From: Oceanobacillus arenosus
Lineage (GTDB): Bacteria > Bacillota > Bacilli > Bacillales > Amphibacillaceae
Reading direction: 5' to 3'
DNA: 64,000 nt
Assembly (NCBI RefSeq): GCF_003369575.1
Contig: NZ_PIOC01000019.1
Location: 120,043-184,042, forward strand
Shown here: positions 9,465 to 17,527 of the stretch, in pieces
Layout: each line of letters opens with the position of its first letter
How positions within the stretch are numbered: the stretch's first letter is position 1
Notes under the pieces: generated by a model
Told to the model about the DNA's origin: nothing
What the model saw: the letters and a program-made list of their open reading frames with translations, nothing else
Database searches by the model: none
Translations under genes and position numbers: made by a program

Positions 9465-9781
9465 TGTTGACCTCCTCGATTTTTATCCAGTGTAGAAGTC
9501 GAGTTGGAATGTGGATCATTATCGTCGTCAGGAATTTCGATTCGTTTCGTTTTATTCGTAAGCCAATTGTGGATTTTAATCACTCCCGTAATCGGTTGCT
9601 GTTTTGGTAGTGATTGTATCTTTAGTGCATGGCTTTTTCGAATAAAAGCATGGTTCTTATACACGGTACAGCGCAAATCTAGCTGAATATAATCGAAATA
9701 AACGACCGATAGTAAAAAGCTTAAATAAAGATAGATTGGCGAGAAATCACTCAGTAATTCATTTAGCAATTCTAATAACAT
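9401..9781 (-). CDS. mifM: MifM-like ribosome-stalling leader of yidC2
   Basis: 126-residue ORF with a strong AAAGGAGGTG ribosome binding site, directly upstream of yidC2 and overlapping its first 64 nt in another frame. Residues 14-30 form a membrane segment. The middle reads KIHNWL with W73, and residues 84-89 read PDDDND. As I recall B. subtilis MifM, it has a membrane segment, I70 and W73 needed for arrest, and an acidic DEED stall site at 86-89; the positions agree closely. A ribosome paused on the acidic codons would cover the left arm of the hairpin that hides the yidC2 ribosome binding site. Odd point: the ORF continues 37 residues past the acidic cluster. Confidence 0.7.
   Translation of the reverse strand: MLLELLNELLSDFSPIYLYLSFLLSVVYFDYIQLDLRCTVYKNHAFIRKSHALKIQSLPKQQPITGVIKIHNWLTNKTKRIEIPDDDNDPHSNSTSTLDKNRGGQQWKKHLYSRSLKNISLSSCFF
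9471..9507 (-). promoter_or_regulatory. Hairpin sequestering the yidC2 ribosome binding site
   Basis: On the minus strand CCAACTCGA (9507-9499) can pair with TCGAGGAGG (9479-9471): a 5-bp stem, a 2x2 internal loop and 2 more bp, with a 19-nt loop. The right arm contains the yidC2 GAGGAGG. The left arm begins 7 nt after the D89 codon of the MifM-like ORF, inside the downstream footprint of a ribosome stalled there. Confidence 0.6.
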
Positions 9782-9977
9782 CTATATTCACCTCCTTTAA
9801 AATCACAAGTAAGTCCCGTTCTGTTCATACGTTTTCCGGTTCGAAAGGTTTCATGATTATTACTAGAACATTATAACGCGAATGATTCATACTTCCAACC
9901 GAGAATGCTGATATAAGAATAATCTGTTTATTTTCCGGAATTTTCGCTATAATCTAAATGGAAGGTGGAGATAAAAT

Positions 9978-10766
9978 ATGGCAATCATTCAAGATTCTTG
10001 GTTTACTGTTACAAAAATAGATAAATCAACATTCGCAATTAGTGAGTATGGGCATTGGGAAAAGGTACATTCTTTTCTACTGATAGGAACAAATAAAGCT
10101 GCTTTGATTGATACTGGACTTGGAATCGATAATATAAAGCGAATAACCGATCAATTAACGGATTTGCCAATCATTGTAATCACTACTCATGTCCATACAG
10201 ATCATATTGGTAGCCACAAGCAATTCTCTGAGTTTTATGTGCACGAGGCGGAATCGGATTGGCTAATCAATGGAATCGAAGGATTATCGCTGGAGCAAAT
10301 TAGAATAAATATTGGGCGGGATATTACCAAAGCAACACCAACATCATTTAGCCCTGTTACTTATACACCTTTTCAAGGAGAGCCAACAGGTCTATTAGTT
10401 GATGGAGACAAGATTGATATTGGTAATCGACTGTTAGAAATTATACATACACCAGGTCATTCCCCAGGACACTGCTGCATATATGAAGAAGCGAGAGGCT
10501 ACTTGTTCACCGGAGATTTGCTTTATATGGAGACACCGATTTATGCCTTTTACCCTACGACAGATCCTGAACAATTAGTAAATTCATTAGAGAGAATTGC
10601 AAAAATAGAGAATGTAAAAGTGGTTTATGGTTCACATAATCAGCTTGGAATTGATGTTGTGATTTTGGATGAAGTATTGGAAGCGGTGAGAGAACTTCGA
10701 TATAGGGATGTGGTTAGGCATGGAACAGGAATCCATAAATTTAAGGGATTCAGTGTTCAATTTTAG
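9978..10766 (+). CDS. MBL-fold metallohydrolase
   Basis: 262-residue metallo-beta-lactamase superfamily protein. The metal-binding motif THVHTDH is at about residues 71-77, followed by the distal histidine in HTPGHSPGH and the aspartate in FTGDLLY. The shape fits glyoxalase II-like or generic MBL hydrolases of about 260 residues. GAAGGTGGAG lies upstream of the ATG. It stands alone, about 100 nt before an ABC exporter operon. The substrate is unknown. Confidence 0.85.
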   Translation: MAIIQDSWFTVTKIDKSTFAISEYGHWEKVHSFLLIGTNKAALIDTGLGIDNIKRITDQLTDLPIIVITTHVHTDHIGSHKQFSEFYVHEAESDWLINGIEGLSLEQIRINIGRDITKATPTSFSPVTYTPFQGEPTGLLVDGDKIDIGNRLLEIIHTPGHSPGHCCIYEEARGYLFTGDLLYMETPIYAFYPTTDPEQLVNSLERIAKIENVKVVYGSHNQLGIDVVILDEVLEAVRELRYRDVVRHGTGIHKFKGFSVQF

Positions 10767-10878
10767 TGAAGCTTCGGTCAGCCTCTAGACTGAGATGTTT
10801 TCGTTCTGTGGATTGTAGTAGGGAATTCTGTTCCAATGTAAGATTGGAAGTAGATTAGGACAGAAAGGAATGGGATGG

Positions 10879-11862
10879 ATGGAAACAATTATTGAAGTTC
10901 AGAATCTTAAGAAGTCTTATCGGAAACGGAAATCGAAGGAATATATTCATGCGGTTACAGATGTATCTTTCAAAGTGAATCGAGGAGAAATCGTCGGTCT
11001 TCTTGGACCAAACGGCGCAGGGAAAACAACGACAATCAAGATGATATGTGGACTGCTGATTCCTGATTCTGGGACGATTACGATTAATGGAATTAATAAT
11101 CAGGAGAAGCGTTTGAAGGCACTACGCCATATTAGTGCAGTACTTGAAGGAAATCGAAATTTATATTGGCGTCTTACCGTTAGAGAGAATCTTGAATATT
11201 TTGCTGGAAATCGTGGAGCTTCAAAGAAGGAGGTCACACGTCAGGTAGATGAATTATTGGAAAAGTTTCGTTTGCAGGAGAAAGCCTCAGAACTTGTTAA
11301 TCGGCTTTCACGAGGAATGCAACAAAAACTCGCAATCGCAGTCGCAATGCTAGCAGATAGTGATGTGATTTTACTTGATGAACCGACACTGGGGCTCGAT
11401 GTAGAAACCAGTTATGAGGTTCGGGATTTACTCCGGAGTATTGCAACTGACTATAACCGAACGATTATTATTAGCTCCCATGATATGGATGTAATCCAAG
11501 ATATTTGTGAACGAACTGTGATTATTAATGGGGGAAAGATTGTCACAGATGATAGGGTGGAAAATTTGTTGCGATTATTTGAAGTTCGAGCTTATACGAT
11601 CACACTTGGAGAACAATTAAGTGATAAACAGCAGAAATTGCTGAATCTTATGTTTCCAGAGGCTGAATATAAGGCAGATACCATTCAGTCCACAGTCGAA
11701 GTGGATCTTGAAAAAAGTGAAGCAATCTATGATTTATTTGATATTTTTAAACAAGAGGAGACACCAGTCGAATCGATTGATCGTAAGTCGATAAACTTTG
11801 AACAAATCTTTATGAAAATTGTAAAGGGGGAAATGGATGATGCAAGGGTTCAATCTTCTTAA
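10879..11862 (+). CDS. ABC-2 transporter ATP-binding protein
   Basis: ATPase of an ABC-2 exporter, about 327 residues. Walker A GPNGAGKTTT, signature LSRGMQQKLAIA, Walker B VILLDEPTLGLD and H-loop ISSHDMD are all visible. A C-terminal extension of about 90 residues follows the core, as in DrrA/NatA-like drug or lipid exporters. The ATG at 10879 is 10 nt after AAAGG; an ATG at 10870 is too close to it. The last 26 nt overlap the permease gene, a sign of translational coupling. Substrate unknown. Confidence 0.9.
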   Translation: METIIEVQNLKKSYRKRKSKEYIHAVTDVSFKVNRGEIVGLLGPNGAGKTTTIKMICGLLIPDSGTITINGINNQEKRLKALRHISAVLEGNRNLYWRLTVRENLEYFAGNRGASKKEVTRQVDELLEKFRLQEKASELVNRLSRGMQQKLAIAVAMLADSDVILLDEPTLGLDVETSYEVRDLLRSIATDYNRTIIISSHDMDVIQDICERTVIINGGKIVTDDRVENLLRLFEVRAYTITLGEQLSDKQQKLLNLMFPEAEYKADTIQSTVEVDLEKSEAIYDLFDIFKQEETPVESIDRKSINFEQIFMKIVKGEMDDARVQSS

Positions 11863-12613
11863 AGCAAACATTCGCAAAGAATATATTGAATATAAGCGGT
11901 ATTTACCGAATACGATTGCGATGTTACTTACTTTTTATATTATTTTTATTGGCATGTTCGCTGGAATCCAATTAATTGGCGACCCGACGATGCAGGAAAC
12001 GAATATTCAATTTGTGATTGTAAACTATATTTTCTGGTACTTAGCGATGATTGTCGTAAATAATATTGGCTGGCAAATCACGAATGAAGCGACCCAAGGA
12101 ACACTTGAACAACTGAGCATGTCACCGATGGGGATTTGGCGAATCATGCTTGCTCGCTTGATATCCTCCACAATTGTGAGCTTCTTGATTATTGTTGTTT
12201 TGCTATATTTATCGATGCTGACAACAGGGCAGTGGCTAAATATCGACATCCTCACGATTTTACCAATTTTAATTTTGACCTTGATTAGTATGTTTGGTCT
12301 CGGATTTATTATTGCCGGGTTGTCGATCGTCTTGAAACAAATTCAAGCATTCCTACAAATATTACAGTTTATCCTAGCAGGATTAACCTTTGTCCCACTG
12401 ACAGCTGCACCGTTTCTAGCATACTTTCCTTTTGTAAAAGGGGTGGATTTGGTACGGGCTGTAATGATCGATGGTGTCACCTGGAGCCAAATTCGAATGG
12501 AAGATTTTATGATATTAGGATTTAATGCCGTTTTCTATTTTGTTATCGGTCTCGGATTCTTCTTTCTTTGTGAACGGGTGGCGATGAAGAAAGGGTTGTT
12601 GGCGCATTATTAA
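11837..12613 (+). CDS. ABC-2 type permease
   Basis: 258-residue membrane partner of the preceding ATPase, with six hydrophobic segments spread over residues 25-250 and no large soluble domain, the ABC-2 layout. It begins with two ATGs in a row after AAAGGGGG; the second (11840) has the better spacing. The gene overlaps the ATPase gene by 26 nt, so the two make one exporter. No substrate can be deduced. Confidence 0.88.
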   Translation: MMQGFNLLKANIRKEYIEYKRYLPNTIAMLLTFYIIFIGMFAGIQLIGDPTMQETNIQFVIVNYIFWYLAMIVVNNIGWQITNEATQGTLEQLSMSPMGIWRIMLARLISSTIVSFLIIVVLLYLSMLTTGQWLNIDILTILPILILTLISMFGLGFIIAGLSIVLKQIQAFLQILQFILAGLTFVPLTAAPFLAYFPFVKGVDLVRAVMIDGVTWSQIRMEDFMILGFNAVFYFVIGLGFFFLCERVAMKKGLLAHY

Positions 12614-12709
12614 AAATGGTGGCTTGGGCAATGTGGAAGCCTTCATTCTTCTTAATAAAAGTGTGCTGTTATTTGTAATATAAATCTGGAATTTATGGAG
12701 GAGTTTTAT

Positions 12710-13747
12710 TTGGGCTTCTTGTCAGGGAAACTAGATTTTGTCATCGATGAAAACGGATTAAGCAATGTAGACAGAGTAATGATTGGCGACATTAATCAAA
12801 CGATTCTTATTCAAGCAGAGGATGTTACGAAGCCTATCCTCTTGTTTCTTCATGGTGGACCTTCCATGCCGATACCAGGTGTATCAAGCAAGGGAAGAGA
12901 TTATACGATTGCGACAAACACAAAGGAGCTTGTGAAAAATTTCATGCTCGTATTTTGGGATCAACGAGGTACTGGTAAATCATACAATAATCATATCGCA
13001 GAAGAAACAATGAATGTGTCACAATTTGTCGCTGACACAATTGAACTAACAGATTATTTAAGAAAAAGATTCGTGAAAAAGAAGATTTTTCTTGTTGGTC
13101 ATTCTTGGGGAACGGTGATTGGTTTAAAAGCAGCAAGTGCGTTCCCAGAGAAATACTATTCTTATGTAGGAATTTCGCAAATTGTGAATTGGGTAGAAAA
13201 TGATCGGTTAGGACTTATTTGGACAAAGGAAGAAGCAACTAGACGTAAAAATATGAAGGCGTTAAAGGAATTAATCGCGGTGGGTGAACCTCCTTGGACA
13301 GAAAGTGTGGAGCAATGGGGGGTTTTAAGAAAGTGGCAGCGTAATTTCAATACTTTCACATATAAAACGGAAGATAATCGGTATCCAAAGCTATTAATGT
13401 TTTTCTGGCAGATGATGCAATCTAAGGAATATAACTTAAAAGATATGGCTGATACATTTGCAAAAGGATTTAAATTGGTTTATAGCGATAATTTTATTCA
13501 TGAATTATCACAGATTGATTTTGCAAAATCAACGCCAAAAATTGCTATTCCAGCTACATTTTTCCATGGACGAAAAGATGTGCATGTCTATGGTAAGCCC
13601 GTCGAAGATTACGTTGAAGCGCTGGTGGCTGATAGCGGTAAACAGTTTGTTTGGTTTGAAAAATCAGCACATGCATTCCATCCCGATGACACGAAAGAGA
13701 TTGAAATGCGTTTGATTGATGAACTGAAATATGCGGAGAGAATTTAA
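12710..13747 (+). CDS. Alpha/beta hydrolase (proline iminopeptidase-like)
   Basis: 345-residue serine hydrolase. The oxyanion HGGPSM motif is near residue 50, the nucleophile elbow is GHSWGT near residue 140, an aspartate follows in FHGRKDVHV, and the catalytic histidine lies in KSAHAFHPDD. HGGP plus GxSxG is typical of prolyl aminopeptidases and related amidases. I chose the TTG at 12710 because GGAGGAG ends 6 nt before it; the upstream ATG at 12695 contains that site. It appears monocistronic. Confidence 0.8.
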   Translation: MGFLSGKLDFVIDENGLSNVDRVMIGDINQTILIQAEDVTKPILLFLHGGPSMPIPGVSSKGRDYTIATNTKELVKNFMLVFWDQRGTGKSYNNHIAEETMNVSQFVADTIELTDYLRKRFVKKKIFLVGHSWGTVIGLKAASAFPEKYYSYVGISQIVNWVENDRLGLIWTKEEATRRKNMKALKELIAVGEPPWTESVEQWGVLRKWQRNFNTFTYKTEDNRYPKLLMFFWQMMQSKEYNLKDMADTFAKGFKLVYSDNFIHELSQIDFAKSTPKIAIPATFFHGRKDVHVYGKPVEDYVEALVADSGKQFVWFEKSAHAFHPDDTKEIEMRLIDELKYAERI

Positions 13748-13788
13748 TTGAATATAGGTAACTGCACATGCATCCCCATGGTAACTGT

Positions 13789-13797
13789 CATAGGTTA
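13789..13797 (+). promoter_or_regulatory. Candidate sigma-K -10 element for the coat gene
   Basis: CATAGGTTA fits the sigma-K -10 consensus CATANNNTA and lies 35 nt before the CotD-like start. B. subtilis cotD is sigma-K dependent. A matching -35 AC at the usual spacing is not clear. Confidence 0.4.
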
Positions 13798-13831
13798 GTA
13801 GTGAACGTATAACAAGAAAGGGGATAATCAA

Positions 13832-14317
13832 ATGAGTTTTCGTCATGGAAGACATTGTAGATGTCATACTTGTTGTCAAAAGACAATTGTCCATCCTACA
13901 AAGTTTAATTGTGTCAATCAATTCTCTGAAAGTGTAGTCAATCAAGTGCATCCTTCTCATACTACAGTTATGAATCACCACTTAGTAAAGAATATCCACA
14001 CATTTCCGCATTCTACATCTGTGCAAAATACTGCAAACAGTGTGGATCAATATGGAGGATCATTCCAAGTACCTGCACCGAATCAAGTAGCAGGAGCAAT
14101 GTCACCAGGCTTCGGTCCAGGATATGGCCCAGGAGGTCAAGTGGCAGGTGCGATGATGCCAGGCTATGGTCCGGGAAGTCAAGTAGCAGGAGCAATGATG
14201 CCTGGATATGGCCCAGGAGGTCAAGTGGCAGGAGCAATGATGCCTGGATATGGTCAAGGACCACATAAAGGATGCAAGTGTGGCTGTGGTGGTAATCCAT
14301 CTCATCATAGATGGTAA
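13832..14317 (+). CDS. cotD: CotD-family inner spore coat protein with tandem repeats
   Basis: 161-residue Cys/His-rich coat protein. The N-terminal half has CRCHTCC, then TIVHPTKF and QVHPSHTTVMNHHLVKNIHTFPHS, the pattern of CotD (histidine pairs spaced around HPxH and FPH). From residue 85 on there are four copies of a 14-residue repeat, GGQVAGAMMPGYGP with small changes, then a Cys-rich tail CKCGCGG. Classical CotD is about 75 residues, so the glycine/proline repeat is an insertion in this lineage. It would be made in the mother cell late in sporulation. A clear terminator follows. Confidence 0.85.
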   Translation: MSFRHGRHCRCHTCCQKTIVHPTKFNCVNQFSESVVNQVHPSHTTVMNHHLVKNIHTFPHSTSVQNTANSVDQYGGSFQVPAPNQVAGAMSPGFGPGYGPGGQVAGAMMPGYGPGSQVAGAMMPGYGPGGQVAGAMMPGYGQGPHKGCKCGCGGNPSHHRW

Positions 14318-14350
14318 AATAGATCGATTTTATTCGTAATATTATCGAGA

Positions 14351-14379
14351 AAGCTGACAAGTGAATTGTCGGCTTTTTT
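14351..14379 (+). terminator. Terminator of the cotD-like gene
   Basis: AAGCTGACAA pairs with TTGTCGGCTT (one G-T pair), has a 5-nt loop and is followed by a T-run. Confidence 0.88.
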
Positions 14380-14432
14380 CTATAAATAGGAATGTATAAA
14401 AGTTTCCTCTTTCAACTCCAGTGACAATTGAG

Positions 14433-14517
14433 GCCACGTCCAGATCCAGCACCGTGCTCCTAGCGAGACTTCCCTCACCTCCGTACACAGCTCAAATGGG
14501 CGCTTGCGCTTTTGTTC
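14433..14517 (-). repeat. Dispersed repeat, copy 1 (inverted relative to copy 2)
   Basis: Read on the minus strand this begins GAACAAAAGCGCAAGCGCCC, contains TACGGAGGTGAGGGAAGTCTC in its centre (14464-14484), and ends CTGGACGTGGC. A closely similar 84-bp sequence lies on the plus strand at 18819-18902. It lies in the gap between cotD and ypsA and encodes nothing visible. Confidence 0.85.
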
Positions 14518-14584
14518 ATTTGATACAATAACGAAAGGGTATATACTAGTATTGAATGAATTATTTTTGAAACGGTGATGACAA

Positions 14585-15139
14585 ATGAAAATTTTAACGG
14601 TGACAGGATACAAAGCAACGGAATTAGGTATTTTTAAAGAAGATGATCCGAAAGTAGCGATTATCAAGAGAGCAATTGAAAAACGGCTAATCGGATTTAT
14701 TGAGGAAGGGCTTGAGTGGGTTCTCGTTTCCGGACAAATGGGCATCGAGCTATGGACGGCAGAGGTCGTTCTTGATTTGAAGGAAACATATGATATCAAT
14801 CTAGGCATCTTCCCTCCATTTGAGAATCAGGATAATCGCTGGCCAGAGCCATTGAAATATAAATATGAGGAGCTGACCATGACTGCCGACTTTTATCAAC
14901 CGATTTATAATGGCGATTATAAAGCGCCCTATCAGTTTAGAGCGAAGAACATGTGGCTAGTAGATAAGAGTGATGGTTGTGTGATCCTAATGGATGACGA
15001 GTTTCCAGGAAGTACGAAATATTTTTATGACATTGCGAAGCAGGCAAAAGAAAACTATCCAATTTTCTTAATCACGCCGATGGATTTGGAAGATATTGCG
15101 GAGGAAATACGAATGGCGGACCCTGATTATTGGAGCTGA
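14585..15139 (+). CDS. ypsA: DUF1273 / YpsA family protein
   Basis: 184-residue cytoplasmic protein of the SLOG-related YpsA family. The hallmark start MKILTVTGYKATELGIF, the LVSGQMGIELWTAEV loop (nucleotide-binding-like glycine turn) and PFENQDNRWPE are all present. YpsA is linked to cell division and envelope growth in Firmicutes, but its ligand is not established. In B. subtilis ypsA lies next to gpsB; gpsB is not adjacent here. Length is normal. The upstream repeat copy sits between it and cotD. Confidence 0.88.
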   Translation: MKILTVTGYKATELGIFKEDDPKVAIIKRAIEKRLIGFIEEGLEWVLVSGQMGIELWTAEVVLDLKETYDINLGIFPPFENQDNRWPEPLKYKYEELTMTADFYQPIYNGDYKAPYQFRAKNMWLVDKSDGCVILMDDEFPGSTKYFYDIAKQAKENYPIFLITPMDLEDIAEEIRMADPDYWS

Positions 15140-15210
15140 TTTGTTTTGCATCCGAGCCTGTATGGACATGTAGCTTCCGAGCAAGCGGAAGAGTGCGGAA
15201 ATACAGGAGA

Positions 15211-15345
15211 GCGCAGAGATACCGATATATTTGAAAATACGCTGATATTATCAAGAAACACACAGATATATATAGCAAAGGCGCTGATATCTGCTCCCGT
15301 CACGCTGATATTCGACAAAATAAGCGCCGATAATTGCGATCACCT
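15211..15345. repeat. Degenerate tandem array with about 21-bp period
   Basis: The motif CGCTGATAT (or CGCCGATAA, CACAGATAT) recurs at spacings of 20-22 bp at least five times. The 309-nt gap between ypsA and the SIMPL gene consists of this array plus flanks. An open frame runs through it into the SIMPL gene only because the period is near a multiple of three. The sequence differs from the 3732-3850 array but the period is the same. Confidence 0.65.
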
Positions 15346-15448
15346 CATGCTACCGCCATATTGCCGCTTGATTTGCATTAATTATTTCACCGTACAGCGC
15401 ATATCTTTAAAAGAACGTAACTGCGCAATTTTGAAAGGTGGAATCATG

Positions 15449-16129
15449 ATGTCTTATCCTTATCAATATGTACCAAATTCGAATCACAGGCAAGACCAAC
15501 CTAATCAAACGAATCACCGCCGAATAATCGTTACCGGAAATGGACAGATTTTAGTGGAACCGAATATCGTGACGATACAGTTAGAGGTTGTGACGGAAGA
15601 TAGTTCACTCAGGCAGGCGCAACAAGAAAATGCGAATACGATGAATCAAGTAATTCAGACTCTTCTCAATCTGGGCATACCGAGGGAGAATATTCATACA
15701 GCTGCGTTCAACATTTTTCCTAGATATGATTTTGTTGATGGAAAGCAGGTTTTTCGAGGGTATGAGGTTACCAATGAAATTACGCTCCAGATAAACGCGA
15801 TTGATCAAACGGGTGCTATCATTGATGAAGCAGTAAAAAATGGGGTGAATCGCGTTTCGAATATCCAGTTTACGGTTCGTGATAAGGATATGTATTATCA
15901 GCAGGCGTTAAGTGCCGCACTTGGAAATGCGAACCAGAAAGCGGAAACCATTGCGAGGACGTTGCAGTTAAATCTTAATCAACCACCAATAAAGATTGTC
16001 GAGCAATCAACTGGGACACCAGCGACAGCATTTAAGGTGATGGCAGCAACATCGGAAAGCTTTACAACCCCAATTGAGCCAGGACAAATCGTAGTAAGTG
16101 CCGTTGTAGAGATACAATACCAATATTAG
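15449..16129 (+). CDS. SIMPL domain (DUF541) protein
   Basis: 226-residue SIMPL/BP26-family protein. The core starts RRIIVTGNGQILVEPNIVTIQLEVVTED, followed by PRENIHTAAFNIFPRYDF and the conserved YEVTNEITLQI strand. No signal peptide is evident. Proteins of this family form ring-like assemblies, and some are envelope or stress related; the function here is unknown. I place the start at the second of two ATGs (15449), 7 nt after AAAGGTGG; the open frame upstream belongs to the repeat array. A strong terminator follows. Confidence 0.85.
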   Translation: MSYPYQYVPNSNHRQDQPNQTNHRRIIVTGNGQILVEPNIVTIQLEVVTEDSSLRQAQQENANTMNQVIQTLLNLGIPRENIHTAAFNIFPRYDFVDGKQVFRGYEVTNEITLQINAIDQTGAIIDEAVKNGVNRVSNIQFTVRDKDMYYQQALSAALGNANQKAETIARTLQLNLNQPPIKIVEQSTGTPATAFKVMAATSESFTTPIEPGQIVVSAVVEIQYQY

Positions 16130-16136
16130 TAGAAAG

Positions 16137-16168
16137 CAAGTGATAGCAATTCATCACTTGTTTTTTTT
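16137..16168 (+). terminator. Terminator of the SIMPL gene
   Basis: CAAGTGAT pairs with ATCACTTG and is followed by eight T residues. Confidence 0.92.
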
Positions 16169-16201
16169 CGATGGTAGTAAAGAAAATATTTCTTTCTACA
16201 T

Positions 16202-16385
16202 GGCTGTTTGATTAAACTTTGTTGCTTTTGGGCAGTTTTTTCAGAAAGGAAAACGCCAATTTGGTAAATTCATTTACCCATCAGCGTTTTCCTTTCTGAA
16301 AATGTCACGCGTATGCGTGACAAGGCAAGCATTCGCTTGCCTAACTGCCCAAAAGCAAAGAGCAACAATCTTTGAGAGAAGAGCC
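16202..16385. mobile_element. MITE-like palindromic element with 8-bp flanking direct repeat
   Basis: About 184 bp bounded on both sides by TTCTACAT (16194-16201 and 16386-16393). The ends are imperfect inverted repeats: GGCTGTTTGATT on the left and, read in reverse complement, GGCTCTTCTCTC on the right. An outer pair TTGCTTTTGGGCAGTT / AACTGCCCAAAAGCAA encloses three perfect inner hairpins: TCAGAAAGGAAAACGC, TGTCACGC and AGGCAAGC with their complements. No coding capacity. The layout is that of a non-autonomous inverted-repeat element. Confidence 0.75.
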
Positions 16386-16474
16386 TTCTACATAGATGCA
16401 ACCACTTTATATAAGATAATTAGTAGAAGATAGAAGGGGATATTGGCTAAAGTGGTTACGCTAATGTAATTAAA

Positions 16475-16483
16475 TGTTATAAT
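16475..16483 (+). promoter_or_regulatory. Extended -10 promoter candidate for the GNAT gene
   Basis: TGTTATAAT is a perfect extended -10 (TGnTATAAT) about 40 nt before the acetyltransferase start. The rest of the 16386-16523 gap shows nothing else. Confidence 0.45.
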
Positions 16484-16523
16484 GTTAGAAATATTGTATT
16501 TAAGTACAATTTGAGGTGATTAT

Positions 16524-17018
16524 TTGATTCGGAAGATGAAGAAAAAGGATATCCCGCAAGTTCAGCATATTGCTAAAACAAGCTGGAATGCAACATATGA
16601 AGGAATTATTCCATATAACATTCAAGAGAACTTTTTAAATTCAGCATATAGCGATAAAAATATGAAAAGTAGATTAAAACATTCGTTTATCTTCGTTGCT
16701 GAAGTTGATAAGAGAATTGTTGGTTTTGCTAACTATTCACCCATTACAAAGGATGGAAAAACGGAACTGGTTGCGATTTATTTGTATCCGGAATATCAAG
16801 GGAAAGGGATTGGCACCGCATTTTTACGACATGGGATCGAGCAATTAGGAGATGTGGAGGAAATCCATCTAAATGTAGAGAAGAATAATGAAATTGGCAT
16901 GAATTTCTACACTGCAAAAGGATTTGAAGTTGTGTCAGAGTTCGAGGATGACTTCGGTGGACATATTTTACATACGGTCAGGATGGTATTAAGAGTTAGA
17001 GAATCTTTTCAAAAATAG
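16524..17018 (+). CDS. GNAT family N-acetyltransferase
   Basis: 164-residue acetyl-CoA-dependent transferase. The core reads ELVAIYLYPEYQGKGIGTAFLRH, with the Q/R-x-x-G-x-G/A pyrophosphate loop QGKGIG near residue 92, followed by LNVEKNNEIGMNFYTAKGFEVV. The TTG start lies 5 nt after GAGGTG. The substrate is unknown. The next gene follows within 11 nt, so it may head a small operon of three genes ending with the second GNAT. Confidence 0.85.
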   Translation: MIRKMKKKDIPQVQHIAKTSWNATYEGIIPYNIQENFLNSAYSDKNMKSRLKHSFIFVAEVDKRIVGFANYSPITKDGKTELVAIYLYPEYQGKGIGTAFLRHGIEQLGDVEEIHLNVEKNNEIGMNFYTAKGFEVVSEFEDDFGGHILHTVRMVLRVRESFQK

Positions 17019-17028
17019 GGATGTGTAT

Positions 17029-17496
17029 ATGAGTAAGCTAGATGATGTATCAGAAAAAACGAGTGTAAGAGAAAAGTTAGGAGTAATCACAGTAATAACC
17101 GTCATACTCACGATTGCGATCGGTTTCGTAATGGGCATCTATTTCTTTGGTTTTGCGGGATTATTTAATCTTTTTGGTGTGAAGTATGATTCGTTATTTA
17201 CTCTTCTAACCTTTATATTATTTGTGTTAATCATTTGTATCTTTACGGACATCTTTGCGAAAATTCCACGCATAATATTTTCCCACTTTATATCGGGCAA
17301 ATATTCTTCAATCATCGGTACGATTATGATTGAGACATGCTTTGCTTGGATTGCTATATTTACTGCGGATGAACTTCTTACGGATATTAATGTGCCACTT
17401 TCTGTCGAGTTATTTGCAGCATTGGTAATTTGTATTGCTGAATATTTGCTGGAGAAAGACAATGAAAAACAAAAACAATCGAATGATAGTGAATAA
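17029..17496 (+). CDS. Small multipass membrane protein (YrvL-like)
   Basis: 155 residues with four hydrophobic segments at about 20-48, 58-80, 95-115 and 125-145. The FFGFAGLFNLFGVKYDSL loop after the first segment resembles the YrvL/YvrL regulatory protein family, but this is recognition by eye only. The ATG at 17029 is used; a GTG at 17023 is possible. It lies 10 nt after one GNAT gene and just before another. Confidence 0.6.
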   Translation: MSKLDDVSEKTSVREKLGVITVITVILTIAIGFVMGIYFFGFAGLFNLFGVKYDSLFTLLTFILFVLIICIFTDIFAKIPRIIFSHFISGKYSSIIGTIMIETCFAWIAIFTADELLTDINVPLSVELFAALVICIAEYLLEKDNEKQKQSNDSE

Positions 17497-17527
17497 AATT
17501 CATATAATTACAGGGGAAATCAATATT

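Noticed and set aside
15146..15445. Long N-terminal extension of the SIMPL protein
   Set aside because: The frame crosses the repeat array, and the real ribosome binding site AAAGGTGG lies just before the ATG pair at 15446/15449.
16202..16385. Structured non-coding RNA gene
   Set aside because: The flanking 8-bp direct repeat and terminal inverted repeats fit a mobile element better; no promoter faces into it.
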